Assembly (NCBI GenBank): GCA_045226255.1
Contig: JBGVCG010000033.1
Coordinates: 26,739 to 90,738, forward strand
From: UBA1181 sp045226255
GTDB taxonomy: Bacteria; Bacteroidota; Bacteroidia; Bacteroidales; Paludibacteraceae
DNA: 64,000 nucleotides
Direction: 5' to 3'
This document shows positions 10,857-18,617 of this stretch, piece by piece; within the stretch, counting starts at the first letter, position 1, and the number at the start of each line of letters is the position of its first letter. A program made the translations under genes and the position numbers. Under the pieces are notes generated by a model. The model made no database searches and was not told the DNA's origin. It saw only the letters and a list, made by a program, of their open reading frames with translations.

Positions 10857-10892
10857 AAAAAGGTTTAGAACCTTTGCACAAGGTTCTAAACC
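10857..10892 (-). terminator. Attenuator-like hairpin between rplL and rpoB
   Basis: A perfect 13-bp inverted repeat (GGTTTAGAACCTT with AAGGTTCTAAACC, 5-nt loop) is followed on the minus strand by TTTTT. It lies downstream of rplL and upstream of rpoB. A partial terminator here would set polymerase-subunit synthesis below ribosomal-protein synthesis, as in the E. coli rplL-rpoB gap. A second small hairpin (GTTCTG/CAGAAC) sits at 10896-10911. Confidence 0.8.
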
Positions 10893-10916
10893 AAAGTTCT
10901 GTTACCAGAACCTGTA

Positions 10917-11291
10917 CTATTTAAGTTCAACTTCAGCTCCAGCCTCCTCGAGTTGTTTCTTAAGACCTTCAGCATCAGCTTTAGCGATACCTTCCTTAAT
11001 AGCACTAGGTGCGCCATCGACCATATCCTTAGCCTCTTTCAAGCCAAGACCAGTCAATTCCTTAACTAACTTAACGATAGCCAACTTGTTAGCGCCAGCT
11101 GATTTCAAGATAACATCGAAAGAAGACTTCTCCTCAGCGGCAGCAGCACCACCAGCAGCAGGAGCAGCAACAGCAACAGCTGCAGCAGCAGGTTCGATAC
11201 CATACTCGTTTTTCAAAATTTCAGCAAGTTCATTAACTTCTTTAACTGTCAAGTTAACTAATTGTTCTGCAAAAGCTTTCAAATCTGCCAT
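10917..11291 (-). CDS. rplL: 50S ribosomal protein L7/L12
   Basis: 124 residues, typical length. The N-terminal dimerisation helix region ('LVNLTVKEVNELAEIL') is followed by the Ala/Gly-rich hinge ('VAAPAAGGAAAAEEK', ~41-55) and the C-terminal factor-binding domain with 'KTVGLGLKEAK'-type sequence ('ELTGLGLKEAKDMVDGAPSAIKEG'). It forms the multi-copy stalk on L10 that recruits elongation factors and stimulates their GTPases. It starts 46 bases after rplJ. The C-terminal 'EVELK' is normal for the family. Confidence 0.97.
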   Translation of the reverse strand: MADLKAFAEQLVNLTVKEVNELAEILKNEYGIEPAAAAVAVAAPAAGGAAAAEEKSSFDVILKSAGANKLAIVKLVKELTGLGLKEAKDMVDGAPSAIKEGIAKADAEGLKKQLEEAGAEVELK

Positions 11292-11337
11292 TTTATTTAT
11301 CTATTAAAAATGTTTATAATCTATTAACTATTAAAAA

Positions 11338-11856
11338 TTATCTTTCGGAAAGTGTTTTCAACACGCCGTGGATAGTTGAACCTCCTGACTGAAGAGCGGA
11401 AATAACGTTCTTAGCAGGCGATTGCAACAATGTAATGATATCTCCAATGAGCTCGTTCTTGCTCTTGATGCTGACCAAAGCGTCCAATTGGTCTGCGCCG
11501 ATATAGAAGCTCTCCTCAACGTAAGCAGCCTTCAAAGCTGGCTTAGCCAAAGGATTCTTTTTACTGAACTCCTTAATCAACTTCGCAGGAGCATTGCCCG
11601 TATCGCACAGGAACAATGCGGAAGGACCTTCGAGGCTAGCGAACAAAGGAGAGAAATCACCCTTACGTTCCAACGCCTTCTTAAGCAAAGTGTTTTTTAC
11701 GACAAAAAGCTTAATGTCATTCTTGAAGCAAGCACGTCTCAAATCGCTGGTCAAGTCGGCGGTCAAGCCGGCAGCGTCAGCGATGTAGAAGTGAGCATAT
11801 TGATTGAGATTATCAAAAATCTGTTCTATAACAGCACCTTTATCTTCCTTTTTCAT
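11338..11856 (-). CDS. rplJ: 50S ribosomal protein L10
   Basis: 172 residues. The N-terminal rRNA-binding domain ('YAHFYIADAAGLTADLTSDLRRACF', then 'LFVVKNTLLKKALE') and a C-terminal helix that would carry L7/L12 dimers are visible. The protein anchors the stalk to 23S rRNA. In many bacteria L10 with L7/L12 represses its own leader; the 11-base gap after rplA leaves little room for such a leader here, so any autoregulation probably acts elsewhere in the operon. Confidence 0.96.
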   Translation of the reverse strand: MKKEDKGAVIEQIFDNLNQYAHFYIADAAGLTADLTSDLRRACFKNDIKLFVVKNTLLKKALERKGDFSPLFASLEGPSALFLCDTGNAPAKLIKEFSKKNPLAKPALKAAYVEESFYIGADQLDALVSIKSKNELIGDIITLLQSPAKNVISALQSGGSTIHGVLKTLSER

Positions 11857-11867
11857 GTTCCTAAATA

Positions 11868-12566
11868 TTAAATTTCATCAACTGTTTTAGGGTCAATTTT
11901 AATACCCAGACTCATAGTACTCGAAAGGAAGATGCTCTTAATATAGACACCTTTAGAAGTAGTAGGTTTCAACTTAATCAACGTGTCGATGAAAGCCTTC
12001 GCGTTCTCCATGATCTGATCAGCGGTGAAAGACACCTTACCGATAGACGTGTGAACGATACCGCTCTTATCCACCTTGAAATCAATCTTTCCTTGTTTAA
12101 CCTCTTTAACAGCCTTACCAACCTCATTGGTAACGGTACCGCTCTTAGGGTTCGGCATCAAGCCACGAGGACCCAAAACTCTACCCAACGCACCGATTTT
12201 ACCCATGATGGAAGGCATCGTAATGATTACATCAACATCTGTCCAACCACCTTTAATCTTTTCGATATACTCATCAAGACCAACGTAGTCAGCGCCAGCA
12301 GCCTTTGCATCAGCCTCAGCATCCGGAGTACAGAGAGCCAAGACTCTCACGGACTTACCCGTACCTGCAGGCAATGAAACGACGCCACGAACCATTTGGT
12401 TTGCCTTTCTTGGGTCAACACCCAAGCGTACATCAATATCAACGGAAGCATCGAACTTCGTGGTAGTGATCTCCTTCACCAAAGCCGAAGCCTCCTTCAA
12501 AGAGTAAGATTTTCCTGCTTCAATCTTCTCTAAAGCTAACTTTTGGTTTTTTGTAAGTTTACCCAT
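11868..12566 (-). CDS. rplA: 50S ribosomal protein L1
   Basis: 232 residues. It has the L1 signature 'VDIDVRLGVDPRKANQMVRGVVSLPAGTGK', the inserted domain with 'LGPRGLMPNPKSGTV', and the C-terminal 'KGVYIKSIFLSSTMSLGIKI'. L1 binds 23S rRNA at the mobile E-site stalk and, in several bacteria, represses the L11-L1 mRNA. It lies 20 bases after rplK and 11 bases before rplJ in the same operon. Confidence 0.97.
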   Translation of the reverse strand: MGKLTKNQKLALEKIEAGKSYSLKEASALVKEITTTKFDASVDIDVRLGVDPRKANQMVRGVVSLPAGTGKSVRVLALCTPDAEADAKAAGADYVGLDEYIEKIKGGWTDVDVIITMPSIMGKIGALGRVLGPRGLMPNPKSGTVTNEVGKAVKEVKQGKIDFKVDKSGIVHTSIGKVSFTADQIMENAKAFIDTLIKLKPTTSKGVYIKSIFLSSTMSLGIKIDPKTVDEI

Positions 12567-12586
12567 TTCAATTGAAGTATTAAAAA

Positions 12587-13027
12587 TTATTTACCAGGAA
12601 AATCGCCCTTTACACTGATACCCATACTTCTTGCGGTACCTGCCACCATCTTCATGGCGGACTCAACCGTGAAGCAATTCAAATCAGCCATCTTATCCTC
12701 TGCGATCGCCTTCACCTGCTCCCAAGTGATTTCCGCAACTTTCTTACGGTTAGGCTCAGCGGATCCGCTCTTTTGCTTAGTAACTTCAAGCAATTGAACA
12801 GCTACCGGAGGAGTCTTAACGACAAAATCAAAAGACTTATCAGCGTAGTAAGTGATGACAACTGGCAAAACCTTTCCAGCCTTATCTTGGGTTCTCGCAT
12901 TGAATTGCTTGCAAAAATCCATGATATTGATACCCTTGGAACCCAAAGCCGGTCCTACCGGGGGAGAAGGATTAGCCGCGCCACCTTTTATCTGCAACTT
13001 GATAAATCCAGCAACTTCTTTAGCCAT
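12587..13027 (-). CDS. rplK: 50S ribosomal protein L11
   Basis: 146 residues. The N-terminal 'KLQIKGGAANPSPPVGPALGSKGINIMDFCKQFN' and the C-terminal rRNA-binding segment with 'AGTARSMGI' identify L11, which caps the GTPase-associated centre and is needed for RelA-dependent stringent signalling. The ATG at 13027 is chosen because it gives the standard N-terminus. It is preceded by nusG by 38 bases. Confidence 0.97.
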   Translation of the reverse strand: MAKEVAGFIKLQIKGGAANPSPPVGPALGSKGINIMDFCKQFNARTQDKAGKVLPVVITYYADKSFDFVVKTPPVAVQLLEVTKQKSGSAEPNRKKVAEITWEQVKAIAEDKMADLNCFTVESAMKMVAGTARSMGISVKGDFPGK

Positions 13028-13065
13028 TTTACTAATAATTAAAATTGATTATATGGGAAAAGGAA

Positions 13066-13620
13066 TCACTCCTTTTCCACTTGCATAAAGCCCAGCTCTA
13101 GTGGAGTCTTTCTTCCGAAGATTTTCACCATCACCTTGAGTTTCTTACGCTCGGTGTTGACCTCTTCGATCACACCGTTGAAGCCGCTGAAAGGACCAAA
13201 GGTAACCTTCACGGTCTCGCCCTCAGCGAACGTCGTCTGCAAATCACTCTCAGGGTCCTCCATCTCATCGACGCGACCCAAAATACGATTCACTTCAGAT
13301 TGTCTCAAAGGTACAGGCTCGTTAATCTTCTTGGAACCATCACCCAAAAAGCCTATTACATTAGGCATTTCGGACAAACGATGAGGAACCTCTCCGACCA
13401 GCTCAGCCTCGACCAAGACATAGCCAGGAAGGTAACTACGTTCTTTAGAGATCTTCTTGCCATTTCTAACTTGATAAACACGCTCTGTAGGAATCAAAAC
13501 CTGTGAGACATACTTACCAAGGTCCGTATTCTTGATTTCGCTCTCAATATACTCACGAACCTTGCTTTCCTTTCCACTAATGGCACGCAAAACATACCAT
13601 TTCTTTCCTGATTCAGACAT
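13066..13620 (-). CDS. nusG: Transcription termination/antitermination protein NusG
   Basis: 184 residues with an N-terminal NGN domain ('KWYVLRAISGKESKVREYIE') and a C-terminal KOW domain ('VTFGPFSGFNGVIEEVNTERKKLKV', ~135-160). NusG binds the polymerase clamp and couples it to Rho or to ribosomal S10. The length is that of a housekeeping NusG. The specialised UpxY/Tn-type paralogues that control capsule loci in Bacteroidota differ from it and lack this operon context, 15 bases downstream of secE. Confidence 0.96.
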   Translation of the reverse strand: MSESGKKWYVLRAISGKESKVREYIESEIKNTDLGKYVSQVLIPTERVYQVRNGKKISKERSYLPGYVLVEAELVGEVPHRLSEMPNVIGFLGDGSKKINEPVPLRQSEVNRILGRVDEMEDPESDLQTTFAEGETVKVTFGPFSGFNGVIEEVNTERKKLKVMVKIFGRKTPLELGFMQVEKE

Positions 13621-13635
13621 GCTTTACCCTTTTAA

Positions 13636-13830
13636 TTACGACAAAAGATTGTAAACTCTACTCATGATTTCCTCGAAAGTCTTATCCACGGCGAAAATGA
13701 CCAGCGCAATAAGTAGGGAAGCAATAAGAACAACTACTGCATGACTGACCAACTCGCTCCTTTTCGTCCAAGAAACTTTATAGACAAGCTCGTTGTATGA
13801 TTCTTTGATATAATTTATTACAGCATCCAT
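13636..13830 (-). CDS. secE: Preprotein translocase subunit SecE
   Basis: 64 residues with one amphipathic helix ('YIKESYNELVYKVSWTKRSEL') and one membrane span ('AVVVLIASLLIALVIFAVD'), the minimal single-TM SecE form typical of Bacteroidota. It clamps SecY in the SecYEG channel. It lies between tRNA-Trp and nusG, the universal position. Confidence 0.93.
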   Translation of the reverse strand: MDAVINYIKESYNELVYKVSWTKRSELVSHAVVVLIASLLIALVIFAVDKTFEEIMSRVYNLLS

Positions 13831-13846
13831 CTCTTTACTGTTTTTG

Positions 13847-13919
13847 CACGGAAGGAGAGGCTCGAACTCCCGACACCTGGTTTTGGAGACCAGTGCTCTA
13901 CCAACTGAGCTACTCCCGT
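13847..13919 (-). tRNA. tRNA-Trp(CCA)
   Basis: 73-nt cloverleaf with acceptor ACGGGAG paired to CTTCCGT (one G-U), anticodon loop CTCCAAA giving anticodon CCA, T-arm GGGAG/CTCTC and discriminator G. No CCA is encoded. It lies between tuf and secE. Confidence 0.97.
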
Positions 13920-13925
13920 GTTTGA

Positions 13926-13947
13926 CCCCCTCCCGTCGGAGAGGGGG
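13926..13947. other. GC-rich hairpin between tuf and tRNA-Trp
   Basis: A 7-bp C/G stem (CCCCCTC with GAGGGGG) without a U-run. It lies between the tuf stop and the tRNA 5' end, so it could serve RNA processing of the tuf/tRNA-Trp transcript or weak termination. Confidence 0.5.
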
Positions 13948-13965
13948 CCTGATTTATAAAGATTA

Positions 13966-15159
13966 TTAGTCGATAATCTTAGTGATTTGACCTGAACCAA
14001 CGGTTCTACCACCCTCACGGATAGCGAAACGAAGACCCTCGCTACATGCAACTGGGCAGATCAACTTAACAGTGATCTCCAAGTTGTCACCTGGCATAAC
14101 CATCTCAGTTCCCTCTGGCAAAGAAATCTCACCAGTCACATCCAAAGTACGGATGTAGAATTGTGGACGGTAGTGGTTGTGGAATGGAGTGTGACGTCCA
14201 CCCTCTTCCTTCTTCAAGATATATACAGAAGCCTTGAACTCAGTGTGAGGAGTAACCTCGCCTGGCTTACAAAGCACCATACCACGCTTGATTTGATCCT
14301 TGTCGATACCACGAAGCAACAAACCTACGTTATCACCAGCTTGTCCTTGATCCAACAACTTACGGAACATCTCGACACCTGTTACAGTTGATTTCAACTT
14401 CTCAGCGCCCAAACCGATGATCTCAACCTCGTCACCAACCTTGATGATACCAGTCTCAACACGACCCGTAGCAACAGTACCACGACCAGTGATTGAGAAC
14501 ACGTCCTCAACTGGCATCAAGAATGGCTTATCGATGTCACGCTTAGGAAGCTCGATCCAAGTATCAACAGCGTCCATCAATTCCATTACCTTGTCTACCC
14601 ACTGAGCCTCGCCGTTCAATGCACCAAGTGCAGAACCACGAACGAATGGAGTATTGTCAGCATCGAACTCATAGAAGCCCAACAATTCGCGCATTTCCAT
14701 CTCAACCAAATCCAACATCTCTGGATCGTCAACCATATCACACTTGTTCATGAAAACGACCAAGCGAGGCACGTTCACCTGACGAGCCAAAAGGATGTGC
14801 TCGCGAGTCTGTGGCATAGGACCATCAGTAGCGGCAACCACGATGATAGCACCATCCATCTGAGCGGCACCAGTCACCATGTTCTTCACATAGTCGGCGT
14901 GACCTGGACAGTCAACGTGTGCATAGTGGCGGTTAGCAGTCTCATACTCGATGTGAGCAGTGTTGATGGTGATACCACGTTCCTTCTCCTCAGGAGCGTT
15001 ATCGATCTGATCGAATGATTTAATCTCTTCCTTACCGAATCCCTTGTCGTGAAGAACTTTAGAGATAGCAGCAGTCAAAGTAGTCTTACCGTGGTCTACG
15101 TGACCAATAGTACCGATATTTACGTGCGGTTTGGAACGGTCGAATTGTTCTTTTGCCAT
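13966..15159 (-). CDS. tuf: Elongation factor Tu
   Basis: 397 residues. G1 'GHVDHGKT' (~19-26), 'DCPGH' (~81-85) and 'NKCD' (~136-139) mark the GTPase; the beta-barrel domains 2 and 3 follow, ending 'FAIREGGRTVGSGQITKIID'. EF-Tu delivers aminoacyl-tRNA to the ribosome. It is flanked by four tRNA genes upstream and tRNA-Trp downstream, the arrangement of E. coli tufB. Only one tuf is in this window. Codon choice is strongly biased, as expected of a highly expressed gene. Confidence 0.98.
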   Translation of the reverse strand: MAKEQFDRSKPHVNIGTIGHVDHGKTTLTAAISKVLHDKGFGKEEIKSFDQIDNAPEEKERGITINTAHIEYETANRHYAHVDCPGHADYVKNMVTGAAQMDGAIIVVAATDGPMPQTREHILLARQVNVPRLVVFMNKCDMVDDPEMLDLVEMEMRELLGFYEFDADNTPFVRGSALGALNGEAQWVDKVMELMDAVDTWIELPKRDIDKPFLMPVEDVFSITGRGTVATGRVETGIIKVGDEVEIIGLGAEKLKSTVTGVEMFRKLLDQGQAGDNVGLLLRGIDKDQIKRGMVLCKPGEVTPHTEFKASVYILKKEEGGRHTPFHNHYRPQFYIRTLDVTGEISLPEGTEMVMPGDNLEITVKLICPVACSEGLRFAIREGGRTVGSGQITKIID

Positions 15160-15207
15160 AATTATAATTATTTAATTTATTAATGTAAAATCCAAGTATA
15201 AGATTTG

Positions 15208-15279
<72 letters not shown>

Positions 15280-15285
15280 AACACG

Positions 15286-15358
15286 AGCGGAAGACGGGAT
15301 TCGAACCCGCGACCCTCAGCTTGGAAGGCTGATGCTCTACCAACTGAGCTACTTCCGC
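15286..15358 (-). tRNA. tRNA-Gly(TCC)
   Basis: 73-nt cloverleaf with acceptor GCGGAAG/CTTCCGC, anticodon loop CTTCCAA and T-arm GCGGG/CCCGT. It corresponds in order to E. coli glyT. Confidence 0.97.
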
Positions 15359-15366
15359 ATTGGTTG

Positions 15367-15449
15367 TGGGTAGTGATGGATTCGAACCACCGAAGGCAAG
15401 AGCCAGCAGATTTACAGTCTGCCCCATTTGGCCACTCTGGTAACTACCC
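15367..15449 (-). tRNA. tRNA-Tyr(GTA)
   Basis: 83-nt class II tRNA with a long variable arm, acceptor GGGTAGT/ACTACCC, anticodon loop CTGTAAA and discriminator A. It corresponds in order to E. coli tyrU. Confidence 0.97.
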
Positions 15450-15504
15450 GATTGTTTAAGAAAACTGGCCACGCCTTATAATATTATAAAGGCAGTTTTC
15501 CTTG

Positions 15505-15578
15505 AGCCTCTTGTCGGATTCGAACCAACGACCCCGAGATTACAAATCACGTGCTCTGGCCAACTGAGCTAAAGAGGC
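15505..15578 (-). tRNA. tRNA-Thr(TGT)
   Basis: 74-nt cloverleaf with acceptor GCCTCTT/AAGAGGC, anticodon loop TTTGTAA and T-arm GTTGG/CCGAC. The anticodon stem has a U-U pair at 29:41, which I recall as usual for this isoacceptor. It is the first gene of the tRNA-tuf transcription unit. Confidence 0.95.
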
Positions 15579-15588
15579 ATTCCCAAAA

Positions 15589-15620
15589 CAAGCCGTCCGA
15601 GGGTCTCTCGAAACGGCTTG
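15589..15620 (-). terminator. Hairpin ending the hpf transcript, at the start of the tRNA-tuf unit
   Basis: Two-tier stem: AAGCCGT/ACGGCTT outside and CGAG/CTCG inside, followed on the minus strand by TTTT. It serves as a terminator for rpsU-xerC-hpf. It begins directly after the -7 box of the tRNA-tuf promoter, so it would also be the 5' end of that transcript. Confidence 0.65.
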
Positions 15621-15651
15621 CAAATGTAGACATTATTTTTATCTCCGCAAA
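15621..15651 (-). promoter_or_regulatory. Promoter of the tRNA-tuf operon
   Basis: On the minus strand TTTG (15651-15648), 19 bases, then TACATTTG (15628-15621) matches the Bacteroidota sigma-ABfr consensus TTTG-N19-21-TAnnTTTG. The predicted start is near 15614, about 35 bases before tRNA-Thr(TGT). Confidence 0.75.
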
Positions 15652-15660
15652 ATTTTCGCG

Positions 15661-15972
15661 CTATTTTTTTGCGTCATTCTGCTTTTCCTTAGTTTTCAAT
15701 ACCGAACGTATCATCGCATCCATTGAATTGTCGAACGCCTCCTCGAAGGAGTTCGCGGTCTTGGAGACCACCAATTCGTTCCCCGGCAACAAAACTTTCA
15801 ACATCACTTTCTTGTTTTCAGTCGTCTCAGGTTTAACCAACTCTAGCGTCACATCCGCGGACGTTATCCTGTCGGAATACTGCTCCAACTTCACAATCCT
15901 CTTCTGGATGAACTCTTCCAACTTCACTGTAGCGTCAAAATGAATCGCTTTCACATTCACTTCCATGGTCAT
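15661..15972 (-). CDS. hpf: Ribosome hibernation-promoting factor (short HPF/RaiA family)
   Basis: 103 residues with the beta-alpha fold of the family: 'VNVKAIHFDATVKLEEFIQKRIVKLEQYSDRI', then 'LPGNELVVSKTANSFEEAFDNSMDAMIRSVLKTKEK'. It lacks the C-terminal dimerisation domain of long HPF. It binds the 30S decoding centre in stationary phase and helps keep ribosomes inactive. The start is either 15972 or the second ATG six bases inside. It begins 7 bases after xerC and is probably co-transcribed with rpsU and xerC. Confidence 0.9.
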   Translation of the reverse strand: MTMEVNVKAIHFDATVKLEEFIQKRIVKLEQYSDRITSADVTLELVKPETTENKKVMLKVLLPGNELVVSKTANSFEEAFDNSMDAMIRSVLKTKEKQNDAKK

Positions 15973-15979
15973 TTCCTCC

Positions 15980-16879
15980 TTAATTTAAAGCTCTCGGATG
16001 AGCCTGTTTGTAATTCTTTTGTAACTGTTCGAAAGTTGTATGCGTGTATACCTCCGTCGCTGCCAGATTCGCATGCCCCAACAACTCTTTCACCGCCTCC
16101 AAGTCCGCCCCGTTGTTCAACATCGCCGTGGCGAAAGTGTGCCTGAGCACGTGCGGACTCCTTTTCGAAAGGGTGCTGATTGCCGTAATGCACTGGTGGA
16201 CAACCCTGTAGACCAACATCGGATAGAGCGGCTCCCCATTGGGACGCACGAAGAAGTAACCCGACCGGTCGGGCACCGCCTCGTCCCTTACGGACAGATA
16301 CGCCAGCATCGAGTTCTTCAACGACTCCCCAAACGGCACGTAGCGCTGTTTGTTCCTCTTTCCATTGACCAGTACGGTCTGCGACCGAAGGTCCACGTCC
16401 GTGTCCTTCAACGCTATCAGCTCGGAAAGACGGATACCTAACGTATAAAAGGTCTCCATGATCAACTCATCACGAACCGCCTCGTACCCCTCGCCGTATA
16501 TGTCGGCACGACCGGAGAACAACTCCGTCATCTCCTCTTCCCGAAGGAATTTCGGCAATCGCTTCTGCCGCTTGGGCGAGACCACTTGGCTCATGGGGTT
16601 CTTCCTCACCTCCCCCATCCTGCATAGATAGGAGAAGAACGACTTCAACGCCGACAGTTTCCTGTTCACCGACGATGCGGAGACCCCCGCCTCCATCATG
16701 GATACTATCCACTCTCTGACCAAACTTGAATCTACCTTGTCCGGGACGAACTCCTCCGCCCCGCTCCGCTCCAAAACGAACTTCTCGAATTGCGATAGGT
16801 CAGCCTGATAAGAAACAAAAGTATGAGAAGAATAGCCCTTCTCATACTTTATATATTGCAGAAATCTATCAATCAACAT
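15980..16879 (-). CDS. xerC: Tyrosine recombinase XerC
   Basis: 299 residues, usual length. It has an N-terminal SAM-like core-binding domain ('YEKGYSSHTFVSYQADLSQFEKF') and a C-terminal catalytic domain. Catalytic residues are visible: Arg in 'LGIRLSEL' (~150), the His-x-x-Arg box 'HVLRHTFAT' (~243-246), 'LLGHANL' and the nucleophile Tyr in 'TEVYTHTTF' (~278). The rpsU-xerC-hpf context is that of the chromosomal dimer-resolution enzyme acting at dif, not of an integrase on an element. No dif-like 28-bp site was recognised in this window. Confidence 0.92.
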   Translation of the reverse strand: MLIDRFLQYIKYEKGYSSHTFVSYQADLSQFEKFVLERSGAEEFVPDKVDSSLVREWIVSMMEAGVSASSVNRKLSALKSFFSYLCRMGEVRKNPMSQVVSPKRQKRLPKFLREEEMTELFSGRADIYGEGYEAVRDELIMETFYTLGIRLSELIALKDTDVDLRSQTVLVNGKRNKQRYVPFGESLKNSMLAYLSVRDEAVPDRSGYFFVRPNGEPLYPMLVYRVVHQCITAISTLSKRSPHVLRHTFATAMLNNGADLEAVKELLGHANLAATEVYTHTTFEQLQKNYKQAHPRALN

Positions 16880-16998
16880 ACGAAGAAGGTATTGCTTACA
16901 AGCTTCGTACGAATATACAAAACTATTTTGACATACACAACACCTGTGCGTATTTTTTTAGCCGAATCCCGAAATTCGAGCCCCGTTAAAGCGTGCTC

Positions 16999-17190
16999 TT
17001 ATTCCTCTGTGCGTCTCAGCTGCTGCACATAAATAGCGTGCATCATCTGCTGACGTTTTACTACTGACGGCTTCTCAAATTGTTGTCTCTTGCGCAACTC
17101 CTTGATGACACCAGTTTTTTCAAACTTTCTCTTAAACTTCTTCAAGGCTTTCTCGATGTTCTCGCCTTCTTTTACTGGAACTACAATCAT
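16999..17190 (-). CDS. rpsU: 30S ribosomal protein S21
   Basis: 63 residues, lysine/arginine rich: 'VKEGENIEKALKKFKRKFEKTGVIKELRKRQQFEKPSVVKR'. S21 lies near the anti-Shine-Dalgarno end of 16S rRNA and contributes to initiation. It has its own promoter (17233-17264) and is followed by xerC after 119 bases. Confidence 0.95.
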   Translation of the reverse strand: MIVVPVKEGENIEKALKKFKRKFEKTGVIKELRKRQQFEKPSVVKRQQMMHAIYVQQLRRTEE

Positions 17191-17232
17191 AATTTATTTT
17201 AATGTTTTATATTAGTCTTCAAAAAGCGACCG

Positions 17233-17264
17233 CAAAAATAGAGATTCTTTTTTTATTCCACAAA
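17233..17264 (-). promoter_or_regulatory. rpsU promoter
   Basis: On the minus strand TTTG (17264-17261), exactly 20 bases, then TATTTTTG (17240-17233): a full match to the Bacteroidota promoter consensus. The start of transcription would be near 17226, 36 bases before the rpsU ATG. Confidence 0.8.
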
Positions 17265-17292
17265 CGTTTTAGCAAAACTTTTTTCTCCTATT

Positions 17293-17324
17293 TTTGTTTT
17301 CTTCCCCTCTTTTTCTTATCTTTA
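17293..17324 (+). promoter_or_regulatory. pepT promoter
   Basis: TTTG (17293-17296), 20 bases, then TATCTTTA (17317-17324), one mismatch from TAnnTTTG. The predicted start is near 17331, 22 bases before the pepT ATG. It diverges from the rpsU promoter. Confidence 0.6.
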
Positions 17325-17352
17325 CGTTTCTAATCTTAAATATAATACGTGT

Positions 17353-18573
17353 ATGGACATACTGATCAACCGCTTTATGAAATACGTCACGATGGAAACC
17401 ACATCCGACGAATCCTGTACCAACTGCCCGAGCACACAAGGGCAACTAACCTTGGCAAATTACCTGGTCGACGAACTGAACAAACTCGGAGCCAAGGATG
17501 TCTCCCTGGACGAGAACGGATATGTCATGGCCACTATCCCCTCCAACATCAACAAGCCTGCACCCGTCATCGGATTCATCGCCCATATGGACACGAGCCC
17601 GGAGGCATCAGGCAAGGATGTGAAGCCTAAAATCGTCCGCTTCAGCGGTGCGGATGTCATCATCAACACGGAAAAGAATATCTCCCTCTCCATGGCCGAT
17701 TTCCCCGAAATGGAGGCTTTCCTCGGCCAGGACGTCATCGTGAGCGACGGAACAACCTTGCTCGGCGCGGACGACAAGGCGGGCATCGCGGAGATCATGA
17801 CCATGGTCGAGCTGATGCAGTCCGACCCTACCATCCAGCACGGAGAGATTAAAATAGCCTTCACGCCTGACGAGGAGATCGGCAGGGGCGCGGACCGGTT
17901 CGACGTCCAGAAGTTCGGCGCGCAATGGGCCTACACGGTCGACGGCGGCGCCATCGGAGAGATCCAATACGAGAACTTCAATGCGGCGGTGGCGGAGATC
18001 CATATCACGGGCAAGAACGTGCACCCGGGCGAGGCAAAGGATAAGATGATCAACGCCGCCAGAATAGCGGCCGCCATCCAGAGCTCCCTCCCCTTCTCGG
18101 AAGTGCCGGAAAGGACTTCGGGCTATGAGGGATTCTTCCACACGCTGGAGGTGCGCTGCACCCCGGAAAGCGGTTACCTGAAAATGCTGATACGCGACCA
18201 CGACAAGGCTCGCTTCGAATACAAGAAGGATTTGCTGAGGAAGAACTGCGAACTCATCAACATCCAGCACGGAGGCGGTGGCATCGACCTCCATATCAAG
18301 GACCAATACTACAACATGAAGGAGAAACTCCTTCCTTACATGAACATCGTGGACATCGCCAAGGAGGCTATGCTGAAGTGCAACGTCATCCCTAAACCGA
18401 CTCCTATCAGGGGCGGCACCGACGGCGCGACGCTCTCCTTCAAAGGCCTTCCTTGCCCGAACATCTTCACGGGCGGCATGAACTTCCACAGCAGATACGA
18501 ATACATTCCTATCCGCTCCATGGTCTCCGCAGTGAACGTACTGACGGAAATTTGCAAAATCACAGCTAGATAA
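17353..18573 (+). CDS. pepT: Peptidase T (tripeptide aminopeptidase)
   Basis: 406 residues, usual M20B length. The di-zinc site residues are present in order: 'HMDTS' (His ~78), 'GADDKAG' (Asp ~140), 'DEEIGRG' (catalytic/ligand Glu ~173), the Asp in 'YTVDGG' and the late His in 'GMNFHSRYE' (~379). The dimerisation lid lies between. It removes N-terminal residues from tripeptides in the cytosol. It stands alone with its own promoter, and no partner gene is apparent. The ATG at 17353 gives the family N-terminus 'MDILINRFMKYVTMET'. Confidence 0.96.
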   Translation: MDILINRFMKYVTMETTSDESCTNCPSTQGQLTLANYLVDELNKLGAKDVSLDENGYVMATIPSNINKPAPVIGFIAHMDTSPEASGKDVKPKIVRFSGADVIINTEKNISLSMADFPEMEAFLGQDVIVSDGTTLLGADDKAGIAEIMTMVELMQSDPTIQHGEIKIAFTPDEEIGRGADRFDVQKFGAQWAYTVDGGAIGEIQYENFNAAVAEIHITGKNVHPGEAKDKMINAARIAAAIQSSLPFSEVPERTSGYEGFFHTLEVRCTPESGYLKMLIRDHDKARFEYKKDLLRKNCELINIQHGGGGIDLHIKDQYYNMKEKLLPYMNIVDIAKEAMLKCNVIPKPTPIRGGTDGATLSFKGLPCPNIFTGGMNFHSRYEYIPIRSMVSAVNVLTEICKITAR

Positions 18574-18617
18574 TACTACTAATACTTTTATAAATTAACT
18601 TTAAAACATTTTAATCA

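Noticed and set aside
13066..13620. UpxY/capsule-type NusG paralogue
   Set aside because: It lies between secE and rplK and has the standard NGN-KOW sequence, so it is the housekeeping NusG.
16008..16025. A second TTGTAA(T/C) pair with 11-bp spacing resembling the pho-box-like site
   Set aside because: It lies inside the xerC C-terminal coding region (codons for 'KNYKQ') with no promoter after it, so it is most simply a coding coincidence.
15980..16879. Integrase of a mobile element
   Set aside because: The rpsU-xerC-hpf context, normal length and lack of flanking element genes indicate the chromosomal XerC.
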